Source of the DNA: Mycobacterium interjectum | Lineage (GTDB): Bacteria; Actinomycetota; Actinomycetes; Mycobacteriales; Mycobacteriaceae | Direction: 5' to 3' | Length of the DNA: 64,000 nucleotides | Assembly (NCBI GenBank): GCA_002102225.1 | Contig: LQPB01000029.1 | Location: forward strand, 54,167 to 118,166 | In this document: positions 34,295 to 41,641 of the stretch, piece by piece | Numbering within the stretch: position 1 is the first letter of the stretch | How the letters are laid out: each line of letters starts with the position of its first letter | Notes under the pieces: generated by a model | The model's input: the letters and a program-made list of their open reading frames with translations, nothing else | What the model was told of the DNA's origin: nothing | The model's database searches: none | Translations under genes and position numbers: made by a program

Positions 34295-35526
34295 TGGCCC
34301 GCCGTCGTGGGGGCCGGTGCCGGCGGTCCCGGCGGCGGCCCGCCCGGCGGCGGCGCCGGCGGCGGCTCGCGGTACGGGTAGCGCGGATCGCCCGGATTTC
34401 CGGTGATGGCGTCGGGAAGGGTCAGCCGCGGCTCCCCGCCCTGACCGGTGCGTGGGAACGGCACGGGCAGGGCCGGTGTGCCCGGCTGGCCGACTTGCGG
34501 ATCGGTGAGCTGCGACGGCAGCAGCACGTTGGGGTCCAGACCCAGGTCCTTGAACGCGGCATCGACGAATGGCTGGATGAACTGGCCGGGGATCAGGTTG
34601 GCGATATAGAAGTTGAACCATGGGCCCGACGACATCGACTCACCCAGCGACAGCGCGTAGGTGTTGAACTTCTTGATCGCCAACTGCACCCGCTCTTTGC
34701 GGTTGTCGACGATCGCCATGACCTCGTTGAGTTTGTCCAGTGCCGGCTTGAGCGCCTGCCGGTTATCGGCGATGAATCCCTTGAGCTGGCGGCTGACGGC
34801 GGCGATGTTGCCGGAAATCTGGTCCAGGGAGCGGCTTTGGCTTTCCAGCTGGGCGAGCAGCGCGTTGCTGTCGGCGACCAGGCGGACTATTTGGTCGCTG
34901 CGCTCCGACAGCACGGTCGTCGCTTTGTTGGCGTTGGCCAAGAGGTTTCGCAGTTGCGCGTCGCGGTCGTTCAGCGTCTTCGCGAACCGTGCGACACCGG
35001 CCATCGCGATTCTGAGGTCCGATGGGGTATCGGAAAAGGTGCCCGCCAACACGTTCAGCGATTCCGACAGCCGCTCGGTGTCGAGCCCGCTGACGGTGGT
35101 GGCGAGATCGCCGAGCGCGTCGGGCAATTGGTAGGGCGCCGTCGTGCGCTCGAGTGGGATCGGCCGGGACAACCTGCCGTCGCCGCGCGGTGTGATCTCG
35201 AGAATCTTCGCGCCCAGCAGGCTCTTGGTCTTGATCGCCGCTTCGGTGCGATCGCCGAGCCGGATGTGCTTGTCGACCTCGAACTTGACCAGCACCCGGG
35301 GGCCGTCCAGCGAGATGCTGTTGACCTTGCCGGCTTTGAAGCCCGAAACCTGCACCGCGGTACCGGTCAACAGGCCGCCGGCCTCGGCGAAATACGCCGA
35401 GTAGTCCCTGCCGTCGTTGAACAGCGGCAGCTTGCTGTAGGTCAGCGCCGCCCCCACCAGCCCGGCGACGACCACGACGCCCACCGCTCCGACGGCGACC
35501 GGATTGCGTTCGGAGAAATACTTCAT
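34291..35526 (-). CDS. mceC: MceC family protein
   Basis: A 411-residue Mce protein beginning MKYFSERNPVAVGAVGVVVVAGLVGAALTYSKLPLF, a signal-anchor helix, then the MCE domain (YFAEAGGLLTGTAVQVSGFKAGKVNSISLDG, about residues 44-75). It has the MceC helical region with FNTYALSLGESMSSGPWFNFYIANLIPGQFIQPFVDAAFKDLGLDPNVLLPSQL and a proline-rich tail (PPPAPPPGGPPPGPPAPAP). ATG at 35524-35526 overlaps the mceB stop; a frame extends upstream but only inside mceB. Confidence 0.92.
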   Translation of the reverse strand: MKYFSERNPVAVGAVGVVVVAGLVGAALTYSKLPLFNDGRDYSAYFAEAGGLLTGTAVQVSGFKAGKVNSISLDGPRVLVKFEVDKHIRLGDRTEAAIKTKSLLGAKILEITPRGDGRLSRPIPLERTTAPYQLPDALGDLATTVSGLDTERLSESLNVLAGTFSDTPSDLRIAMAGVARFAKTLNDRDAQLRNLLANANKATTVLSERSDQIVRLVADSNALLAQLESQSRSLDQISGNIAAVSRQLKGFIADNRQALKPALDKLNEVMAIVDNRKERVQLAIKKFNTYALSLGESMSSGPWFNFYIANLIPGQFIQPFVDAAFKDLGLDPNVLLPSQLTDPQVGQPGTPALPVPFPRTGQGGEPRLTLPDAITGNPGDPRYPYREPPPAPPPGGPPPGPPAPAPTTAGQ

Positions 35527-36551
35527 CGCGGCGTGCACCTCCCCGAGGGCTGGCCGATCACCTTGACGTAAACCGGTTGGCCGCCTTTGCCGTTCACCTT
35601 GAAGAGCAGCTCGCACAGATAAAAGCTGAAGAAATCGCCGTAGAGGCCCTGCCGGTTGAGCATCTGATAGGCATCGGGCAGCGTGTTGAGCAAATTGTCG
35701 AAGTAGTCGTGATCGGCCAATATCAAATCCGCTATCCGATCCGATTCTTTGACGATCTTGGCCAGCGGCGCGCGCCCCTGCGCGAGCAGGTCGGCGACCG
35801 AACCGGCGGCCGCGTTGGCATAGGCGATCCCGGTGCTGATGTCCTGCCTGCGGTCAGCCAGGGTTGCCAGCAAGTGGGACAACGAATCGACGGTCTTGGC
35901 GAACTGGGTGCTCTGGTCACCGAGTGAGCCCAGGACGGTATTGAGATTGGTGATGACCTGCCCGACCAGCCGGTCGCGATCCGCGAGCGTGTTGGTCAGC
36001 GCGGCGGTCTTCACCAGAAACGAGCCGATGGTCGCGCCCTCGCCCTGGAATGCGTTGATCAGCTCGTTGGACAACGAGTTGATCTGGTCGGGATTCAGCG
36101 CGTGGAACAACGGCCGGAAGCCCCCGATCAAGGCGTCCAAGTCCAGCGCCGGCGCGGTCCGGCCCAACGGAATGGTGCCACCGCCTTCAAGCTTTCTGGT
36201 GCTGCCGGAGCCTTCCTCCAGCGCCAGATAGCGTCCCCCGATGAGGTTCTGGTAGCGGATGACGGCCCTGCTGCCCTCGGTCAGCACCACGGAGCTGTCC
36301 GCGCTGAACTCGACGAGTGCGGTGCCGTCGTCCGCGATCGAGATCCTGCGGACCTGGCCGACCTCGACCCCCGCGATGCGAACGAAGTTGCCTGCCTCGA
36401 GCCCCGACACGTTGCTGAACTGAGCCTTGTACGCGGTCTCTTCCCCGAACCGCAGCTGAGCGAATATCGCCAGCATCGCGAACAGGCCGAGCGCGCACAC
36501 GGCCAAGAAGACGGCCAGGCGCCAGATGGCGCCCCGCAAGTTCTCTCTCAT
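35523..36551 (-). CDS. mceB: MceB family protein
   Basis: A 342-residue Mce protein. The N-terminal helix is IWRLAVFLAVCALGLFAMLAIFAQL and the MCE domain YKAQFSNVSGLEAGNFVRIAGVEVGQVRRISI starts at about residue 41. The C-terminal half keeps the MceB hallmarks: LNPDQINSLSNELINAFQGEGATIGSFL, YGDFFSFYLCELLFKVNG and a final GRCTPR with a cysteine pair. It follows mceA after a 27-bp gap, the only gap longer than two bases inside the transporter part of the operon, with AGGAGAAG as ribosome site. Confidence 0.93.
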   Translation of the reverse strand: MRENLRGAIWRLAVFLAVCALGLFAMLAIFAQLRFGEETAYKAQFSNVSGLEAGNFVRIAGVEVGQVRRISIADDGTALVEFSADSSVVLTEGSRAVIRYQNLIGGRYLALEEGSGSTRKLEGGGTIPLGRTAPALDLDALIGGFRPLFHALNPDQINSLSNELINAFQGEGATIGSFLVKTAALTNTLADRDRLVGQVITNLNTVLGSLGDQSTQFAKTVDSLSHLLATLADRRQDISTGIAYANAAAGSVADLLAQGRAPLAKIVKESDRIADLILADHDYFDNLLNTLPDAYQMLNRQGLYGDFFSFYLCELLFKVNGKGGQPVYVKVIGQPSGRCTPR

Positions 36552-36578
36552 CGTGGCTTCTCCTGGCTGGTTTCCACG

Positions 36579-38006
36579 TCAGGGCGACGGTGTCGGGGTT
36601 GGTTGCAGCTGCGCCGGCGCCGGAACGACGAACGGCCCGGATCCCGTTGGGGCAGGGCCCGATTCGCGTGGCGCGCCCGGCGGCGGTGCCGGCGGTAGGC
36701 CCGGGTAGAGCGGCGTTCCGTCCGGTGCGTACTGCGCGGCGCCGTAGGGCGGCGCGCCGGGGTACGGGATGGGTCCGGGGGCGGGCCCGCCCGGATACCT
36801 GATGCTGGGCGGTTCGGGCGTGCCCCGGGTGACCGGTAGATAGTCGGCGTAGCCCGGGAATGCGATCCCGGGGTTGGGCCGCAGATCCAGCCCCGTTCCC
36901 CAGCCCGTGTTCGTAACCAATTGGCGCAGTGGCCAGTTCGCTGCGACGTCGGGCAGCGACCCGCAGCTCGGTTTGCCGCCGGGTCCGCCCTTGGCGCCGA
37001 CGATGGGCAGGTTCTGCGGGTAGCGGTATTGGTCGGCGCCGAACAGCGGAGTGCTGTCGATGATCAGCGAGTACCCATTGGCGCCGCCGGTGGCGTCCAG
37101 GTACCCGGTGTCGAGCGCGGTCTTGGCGCCGACCAGCATGCACGTCAGCGTCGGGTTGTACTTCATCAGCAGGCTGGTCGTCGGATCGAGCAGGCTGACG
37201 GTCCTGACGAGGTTGTCTTTGTTCGGGCCGACGAGCCGGATGCCGCTGCGGGAGAGGCCGATGATGTCGGCGAGCAGCGAGTCCAGCGCCGGCGCATCAC
37301 CGGTGACGGTGGCGCTGGTGACGGCGGAAGCGTCGAGCACCCTCAGGATGTCCCGGGCGGCGGCGCTGTACGTGTCGGCGAAACCCTTGGCGGCCCGCGT
37401 GTCCGCCCGGATCGTCTCGGCGCGCGGATTGACCTCGCGCAGCACCTGGTTGGCGTCGGTGATGCTTTGCCCGATGATGGCACCGCGGCCGCGCAGACCC
37501 TCGGCGAGCGCGGACAACACCCCGTTGAGTTTCGCCGGGTCGATCTGATCCAAGATCTTCACCAGGTTGGCGAACATGTTGTTGACCTCGGTGCCCACAC
37601 TCTCGGCCCTGAGCACCGCCCCGGCGGCCAGCGGCTTGCGACTGGGGTCGCTGGGGTAGACCAGGTCGACATATTTGGCGCTGAACAACGTGGTGGCGCG
37701 GATGCGCGCCCGGACGTTGGCCGGGATGTACCTGATTTCGTCGGGGTAGATGTCCAGCTTGAGGCGCACCCGATCGTTTTCGGCGGCGATCTCGCTGACC
37801 CGGCCGACTTGCACGCCCCGCATCTTGACCTTCCCACCACGATCCATCACCAGGCCCGCCCGGTCGGAGATCAGTGTCACCGCGACGTACGACTTGAACG
37901 AGCCACTGAACAGCGCGGACGTCAGGGCGACGATCACGCCGACCGCGATGACCGAAATGAGCGTCCACCATGCGGGATGCATTCCTTCCGTGCGCGGTTC
38001 AGGCAT
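36579..38006 (-). CDS. mceA: MceA family protein (substrate-binding end of Mce tube)
   Basis: A 475-residue Mce protein. It has a transmembrane helix (WWTLISVIAVGVIVALTSALFSG, residues 13-35), the MCE domain (YVAVTLISDRAGLVMDRGGKVKMRGVQVGRVSEI, from about 40), the MceA stretch LNGVLSALAEGLRGRGAIIGQSITDANQVLREVNPR and a C-terminal domain with ANGYSLIIDSTPLFGADQYRYPQNLPIV. A proline-rich tail of about 90 residues follows. The operon does not look like mce1-4 in position; its substrate class is unknown. ATG 38004-38006, two bases after yrbEB. Confidence 0.93.
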   Translation of the reverse strand: MPEPRTEGMHPAWWTLISVIAVGVIVALTSALFSGSFKSYVAVTLISDRAGLVMDRGGKVKMRGVQVGRVSEIAAENDRVRLKLDIYPDEIRYIPANVRARIRATTLFSAKYVDLVYPSDPSRKPLAAGAVLRAESVGTEVNNMFANLVKILDQIDPAKLNGVLSALAEGLRGRGAIIGQSITDANQVLREVNPRAETIRADTRAAKGFADTYSAAARDILRVLDASAVTSATVTGDAPALDSLLADIIGLSRSGIRLVGPNKDNLVRTVSLLDPTTSLLMKYNPTLTCMLVGAKTALDTGYLDATGGANGYSLIIDSTPLFGADQYRYPQNLPIVGAKGGPGGKPSCGSLPDVAANWPLRQLVTNTGWGTGLDLRPNPGIAFPGYADYLPVTRGTPEPPSIRYPGGPAPGPIPYPGAPPYGAAQYAPDGTPLYPGLPPAPPPGAPRESGPAPTGSGPFVVPAPAQLQPTPTPSP

Positions 38007-38008
38007 CG

Positions 38009-38860
38009 CTATCCCGACAGGTTGAAGTGGCCGGACTGCCCGTGCACGGACAGCGAGATCGATAGCACAATCAGCGTCAACACGATGAGCGAGGTCCGCA
38101 CCGAGTGGCCAACCGCCTCGCCGACCCCGGCGGGTCCGCCTTTCGCGTTGTAGCCGTAATAGGTGTGCACCAGCATGATCGCGACTGCTGCGGTAATCAC
38201 TGTGAGAAACGACCAGAGCAAGTCGATCGAGTTGAGAAACGTGTGGAAGTAGTGGTCGTAGACGCCGGTGGACTGGCCGTAAATCCCTGTCGTGCCGAAC
38301 CGGGCGGCCTGGAAAGCGCAGACCACGGCCACGCAGTACAGCGGGATCACCACGACGACCCCGGCCACGACCCGGGTGGACACCAGGTAAGCGACGGACC
38401 GAACTGCCATCACCTCGAGCGCGTCGATCTCGTCGGCGATCCGCATCGCACCCAGTTGAGCGGTTGAGCCCGCGCCGATGGTCGCGGCGAGGCCGACACC
38501 GGCGACGGCGGGCGAGATGATGCGCACGTTGACGTAGGCGGAGATGAAGCCGGTCATGGCCTCGACGCCGATGCCGGACAGCTGGTTATAGCCCTGCACG
38601 GCGATGACCGCGCCGGTCGACAAGGTGAGGAAGCCGACGATCACCACGGTGCCCCCGATCACGGCGAGCGCGCCGGTACCCAGGCTCATCTGGGCGACGA
38701 GCCGCAGGATTTCCCTACCGTAGCGGCCGAAGGCCGTCCGCATCTCCGTCAGCGTCTTGGCGTAGAAAGCCACTTGCGTGCCAACGTGATTCCAGCCGTC
38801 GGCCACCCCGCCCGCCGCGCGGGCGAGCCAGGCGAATCGCCGTTCCGCCGCGCTCGTCAT
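38009..38860 (-). CDS. yrbEB: YrbEB permease subunit of Mce ABC importer
   Basis: A 283-residue MlaE/YrbE permease. About five transmembrane helices can be drawn. The conserved loops EAMTGFISAYVNVRIISPAVAGVGLAATIGAGSTAQLGAMRIADEIDALEVM (with the ATPase-contact coupling helix) and GYNAKGGPAGVGEAVGHSVRTS identify it. It pairs with YrbEA, and in mycobacteria the ATPase MceG is encoded elsewhere. ATG at 38858-38860 overlaps the yrbEA stop; the longer frame starts inside yrbEA. Confidence 0.94.
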   Translation of the reverse strand: MTSAAERRFAWLARAAGGVADGWNHVGTQVAFYAKTLTEMRTAFGRYGREILRLVAQMSLGTGALAVIGGTVVIVGFLTLSTGAVIAVQGYNQLSGIGVEAMTGFISAYVNVRIISPAVAGVGLAATIGAGSTAQLGAMRIADEIDALEVMAVRSVAYLVSTRVVAGVVVVIPLYCVAVVCAFQAARFGTTGIYGQSTGVYDHYFHTFLNSIDLLWSFLTVITAAVAIMLVHTYYGYNAKGGPAGVGEAVGHSVRTSLIVLTLIVLSISLSVHGQSGHFNLSG

Positions 38861-39630
38861 TGCGGCCCCGTGTAGAACACGGCCGTCGCAATGATGTTGA
38901 TCACGAACAGGGCGATGAACGAGTACACGACGGTTTCGTTGACCGCGTTGCCCACGCCCTGCGGACCGCGCCGGACCGAGACGCCCTTGTAGCAAGCGAT
39001 AAGGGCGGCCGCCATTCCGAACAGCGCACCCTTGACCAGGCCCAGCACCAGATCGGGCAGGTGGGTGAGCAGCGTCAGGCCCGCGGCAAAAGCACCGGGC
39101 GTGACGTGCTGGACGAACACCGAAAAGAAGAACGAGCCGGCCAGGCCCACCAGCGTCACTAGGGACACCAGCGACACCGCAACCACGGTGGCCGCCAGCA
39201 CCCTTGGTGCGGCAAGCCGACGAACCGGGTCGACCCCCATCACGCGCAGCGCATCGAGTTCGTCGTGGATGGCGCGGGAGCCGAGGTCGGCACACATCGC
39301 GGTCGCTCCGGTGCCGGCGACGACGAGGACCGTGACGACCGGCCCGATCTGGGTGACCGAGGCCGTCGCGGCACCGGTGCCGGAGAAGTCGGCGGCGCCG
39401 AACTCGACGAGCAGAATGTTCATGGTGAACACGACGAGCACGGTGAACGGAATCGCAAGCAGCAGAGTCGGAATCACGGATACTCGCGCCACGAACCAGG
39501 TCTGCAACAAGAACTCACGCCACGGGAACGGCAGTTTGCACATCGCCACTAAGGTGTCCAGTGACATGGCGAAGAATTCGCCCACCGAACGCAGAGGCTT
39601 GATGGCGGCGTCATAGGACATCGCAGTCAC
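38857..39630 (-). CDS. yrbEA: YrbEA permease subunit of Mce ABC importer
   Basis: A 257-residue MlaE/YrbE permease partner of YrbEB. It contains GPVVTVLVVAGTGATAMCADLGSRAIHDELDALRVMGVDPVRRLAAPRVLA, the conserved coupling loop, and YKGVSVRRGPQGVGNAVNETVVYS. GTG at 39628-39630 overlaps the stop of the DUF732 gene; an ATG three codons later is possible. It is the first of the eight core mce genes. Confidence 0.94.
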   Translation of the reverse strand: MTAMSYDAAIKPLRSVGEFFAMSLDTLVAMCKLPFPWREFLLQTWFVARVSVIPTLLLAIPFTVLVVFTMNILLVEFGAADFSGTGAATASVTQIGPVVTVLVVAGTGATAMCADLGSRAIHDELDALRVMGVDPVRRLAAPRVLAATVVAVSLVSLVTLVGLAGSFFFSVFVQHVTPGAFAAGLTLLTHLPDLVLGLVKGALFGMAAALIACYKGVSVRRGPQGVGNAVNETVVYSFIALFVINIIATAVFYTGPQ

Positions 39631-39995
39631 GACCCCGCGCCGGGAACATATCCGGCCGCCGATTGGCGCAACTGCCAGGTCTGGGCGGGGCACAATTCGC
39701 CGATGGCCTGGCCGATCAAATAGGAGGCCTGATACTCATCCGACGTGCCGAAGTCGTTTTTGACCTCGGTCATGACCTGTGCGTAGCGTTCTCCGGCCCG
39801 CACCCTGTCGCAGATGCCGTTCCCGTAAGCCAAAGCGGCCTCGGCGTTGGGAAAGTTATAGCCGGGGCGCACCGTCACGTTGACGAGGTAGGCCACCGCA
39901 TCCGCATGCGCAGCAGGCGGGCCGGCCAAGAAAAATCCCGTTGCCGCCGCGGCCGCCGTAATCAGGCCCCGCGGCCCGCAAATCGGGCCGTTCAT
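39627..39995 (-). CDS. Secreted DUF732 protein in the mce operon
   Basis: A 122-residue exported protein. A signal peptide with cleavage after AHA (PPAAHADA, about residue 31) precedes a DUF732 domain: YLVNVTVRPGYNFPNAEAALAYGNGICDRVRAGERYAQVM... with two cysteines that probably form a disulfide (ICDRV and ELCPAQ). DUF732 proteins are abundant in mycobacteria and have no known activity. It overlaps both neighbours by four bases, so it is an integral member of the mce transcript. Confidence 0.8.
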   Translation of the reverse strand: MNGPICGPRGLITAAAAATGFFLAGPPAAHADAVAYLVNVTVRPGYNFPNAEAALAYGNGICDRVRAGERYAQVMTEVKNDFGTSDEYQASYLIGQAIGELCPAQTWQLRQSAAGYVPGAGS

Positions 39996-40495
39996 CGGGA
40001 CGTCCGATCGGCCGGCGCGCCGTACACGGCGACGAGCGCACTGCGGTCAAGGCTGTTCTCCGACCACACACCCAGCTGCGTGTAGGCGCAGTTCCGCATG
40101 ATCGCCAGGTAGGCCGGGTTGTTGTACCACTGGTTGATCACCTCGAGGTTGTTGATGGCCAGCGCCGGATTGATCGCCACGGTCTCGGCGACGCTGCCGC
40201 GGTAGCCGGCGGCGCTTGCGCGCTGCTGCGGTGTCGAGCCATCGGATCCGACGTCACCGTCGAGAAAGCGGTTGGCGAGCACGTCGTCGGTGTGCCATTG
40301 CGCCGCCAATTGCAACTGTGGGTTGATTTTCACGTCGTTGGTGCAACCGGCATTGTGTTGGACGGTGTAGACGTTCGCGACGACGCCGTCGTTGAGCCGC
40401 TTGTTGTCCGCCTTTGCAATCGGCGCGCTACCGAGGCTTTGACCCATGACAACGACGGTCAGTATCGGCAGCCACACGGCGTCGTGCGGTTTCAT
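39992..40495 (-). CDS. Secreted CAP-domain protein in the mce operon
   Basis: A 167-residue exported protein with a signal peptide (VWLPILTVVVMGQSLGSAPIAKA) and a CAP (SCP/PR-1) domain: LNDGVVANVYTVQHNAGC, QLQLAAQWHTDDVLANRF with the conserved His, RGSVAETVAINP with the conserved Glu, and NPAYLAIMRNCAYTQLGVW. Two cysteines probably pair. CAP proteins bind sterols and other lipids in several organisms, which would suit a lipid importer; that is inference. The ATG at 40493-40495 overlaps the previous stop codon. Confidence 0.8.
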   Translation of the reverse strand: MKPHDAVWLPILTVVVMGQSLGSAPIAKADNKRLNDGVVANVYTVQHNAGCTNDVKINPQLQLAAQWHTDDVLANRFLDGDVGSDGSTPQQRASAAGYRGSVAETVAINPALAINNLEVINQWYNNPAYLAIMRNCAYTQLGVWSENSLDRSALVAVYGAPADRTSR

Positions 40496-40887
40496 CCGCC
40501 ATCGCGCTTGCCGTGGGGCTGCACGATCCATTGGCGCGCATCATCGGTTTTCGCCTCGTCAAACGTGCGGTACCTCCCGGGCCACAGGAAGCCAAATAGC
40601 TCACTGAACTTGGCCATTTGCTTCACCCATTCCACGTCGCTGACGATCGCGCAGCGATCCCAGTCGAAGTAGTGTCCGAGACCGAACTTGGAATCCGCCC
40701 AGACCGCGCCGGGACCGAAGCTGGCAAAGTCGGGCGCGATCTCGAGATAGATCCCCACCCTTTCGTGCCGACTCAGCTTGTCTTCGAAGCCGGGTATGAG
40801 AACACCGTCGTAATCCGCCTTGGTCACATGCCCGTGGAAAGCAAACGCGGCGACGTCGTCGGGGAAATCCTTGAGCATCTCGATCAC
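40492..40887 (-). CDS. SpoIIAA-like (STAS-fold) protein heading the mce operon
   Basis: A 131-residue cytosolic protein that matches the SpoIIAA-like family: start MIEMLKDFPDDVAAFAFHGHVTKADYDGVLIPGFEDKLSRHERVGIYLEI, then FGPGAVWADSKFGLGHYFDWDRCAIVSDVEWVKQM and FGFLWPGRYRTFDEA. The fold is related to STAS domains. It is the first gene of the 13-gene mce transcript and overlaps the CAP gene by four bases. The E. coli Mla system includes a STAS protein, MlaB, that binds the ATPase; the position suggests a comparable role, but sequence does not prove it. No serine phosphorylation site typical of antagonists is evident. Confidence 0.8.
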   Translation of the reverse strand: MIEMLKDFPDDVAAFAFHGHVTKADYDGVLIPGFEDKLSRHERVGIYLEIAPDFASFGPGAVWADSKFGLGHYFDWDRCAIVSDVEWVKQMAKFSELFGFLWPGRYRTFDEAKTDDARQWIVQPHGKRDGG

Positions 40888-40950
40888 GACGCCTCCTCAC
40901 CGGACAAAATCGCAGGTGGGGTCATCGTCTCCGCGCCGGACGTGGCCGCC

Positions 40951-40967
40951 TAGGGGCCAAAGTCCCC
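40951..40967. promoter_or_regulatory. Weak DosR-like box in the mce/small-ORF spacer
   Basis: GGGGCCAAAGTCCCC resembles the core of the DosR site GGGACTWWAGTCCC at about 12 of 14 positions but lacks the flanking TTS/SAA. It lies in the 258-bp spacer between the mce operon and a rightward gene pair. The match may be chance. No other clear element was seen in this spacer. Confidence 0.2.
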
Positions 40968-41145
40968 GGAAGATGCGACCGGTGGCAGCTATTTCGAGGC
41001 CCGCCTCGGGGCCCGGCGGCCGCGCGCTCCACGCGCGGTTGAGGTAGTCGACTACGCATGCCAGGAAGTGATCGTCGACCGTACGTTGATAGCGCCAACG
41101 ACCAGATAGCCCGGTCAAGGCGCCACATCGGGAAAGAGGTGGACG

Positions 41146-41439
41146 ATGTTGGTCTCACCAACGGGCCTCGACGAGCCCATCAGCCAACAGCCCTCGGCTG
41201 CGCCGCCGGTGCAGGTGACCTCCGCCGAGGTTCTGATCAGCACCCAGCAGGTGGTTTTCAGCACCGCAACCGCCTTGGGGGTGGTGCGCCGCAAGAGCAT
41301 CGGCGGCCGGCTGGTCGCCGGCGTCCGGCGGATGCTCGCGACCCCGACCGACGCATCGGTCCCGCAGCGAAGGCATTACCCGAAGCGGTACGGATTCCTG
41401 GAGAACTCCCTCATGGCACGCGAAATGGAAAGATTATGA
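41146..41439 (+). CDS. Conserved-looking small protein of unknown function
   Basis: A 97-residue protein that I do not recognise. A polar, disordered N-terminus (LDEPISQQPSAAPPVQ) is followed by a mildly hydrophobic stretch (VVFSTATALGVV) and a very basic C-terminal part (RRKSIGGRLVAGVRRML... PQRRHYPKRYGFLENSLMAREMERL). ATG at 41146 is preceded by AAAGAGGTGG. Its stop overlaps the ATG of a 38-residue membrane peptide, so the two are coupled. It could be a membrane-associated adaptor. Confidence 0.6.
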   Translation: MLVSPTGLDEPISQQPSAAPPVQVTSAEVLISTQQVVFSTATALGVVRRKSIGGRLVAGVRRMLATPTDASVPQRRHYPKRYGFLENSLMAREMERL

Positions 41440-41552
41440 ACGTTGTTCTCGCACTTGCGTCCGCGATGCTGATGGTGATGGTCGCCAAGGGGATCTACAG
41501 CCTGCAGTGGTGGCTCGAGCGTAGCGACTACATCCGTCATTTCGAGGATTGA
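41436..41552 (+). CDS. 38-residue single-span membrane peptide
   Basis: ATG at 41436-41438 overlaps the TGA of the gene before it (ATGA) and opens MNVVLALASAMLMVMVAKGI followed by YSLQWWLERSDYIRHFED. The first 20 residues form one transmembrane helix; the C-terminal tail is charged with two tryptophans. The coupling and clean helix argue that it is real, though it is very short. Function is unknown. Confidence 0.55.
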   Translation: MNVVLALASAMLMVMVAKGIYSLQWWLERSDYIRHFED

Positions 41553-41627
41553 CCGCCCCCGCCCGGACGGGACGCCGCGGCGGCGCGCCGGAGGAAAAAG
41601 TTCGTGCCGAAATCCCCTGCGGCCTCC

Positions 41628-41633
41628 TAGAAT
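41628..41633 (+). promoter_or_regulatory. -10 element for leaderless Hsp70-like gene
   Basis: TAGAAT (TANNNT) lies eight bases before the ATG at 41642, with no ribosome site between, supporting that start and a leaderless transcript. Confidence 0.45.
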
Positions 41634-41641
41634 TGTGCGGA

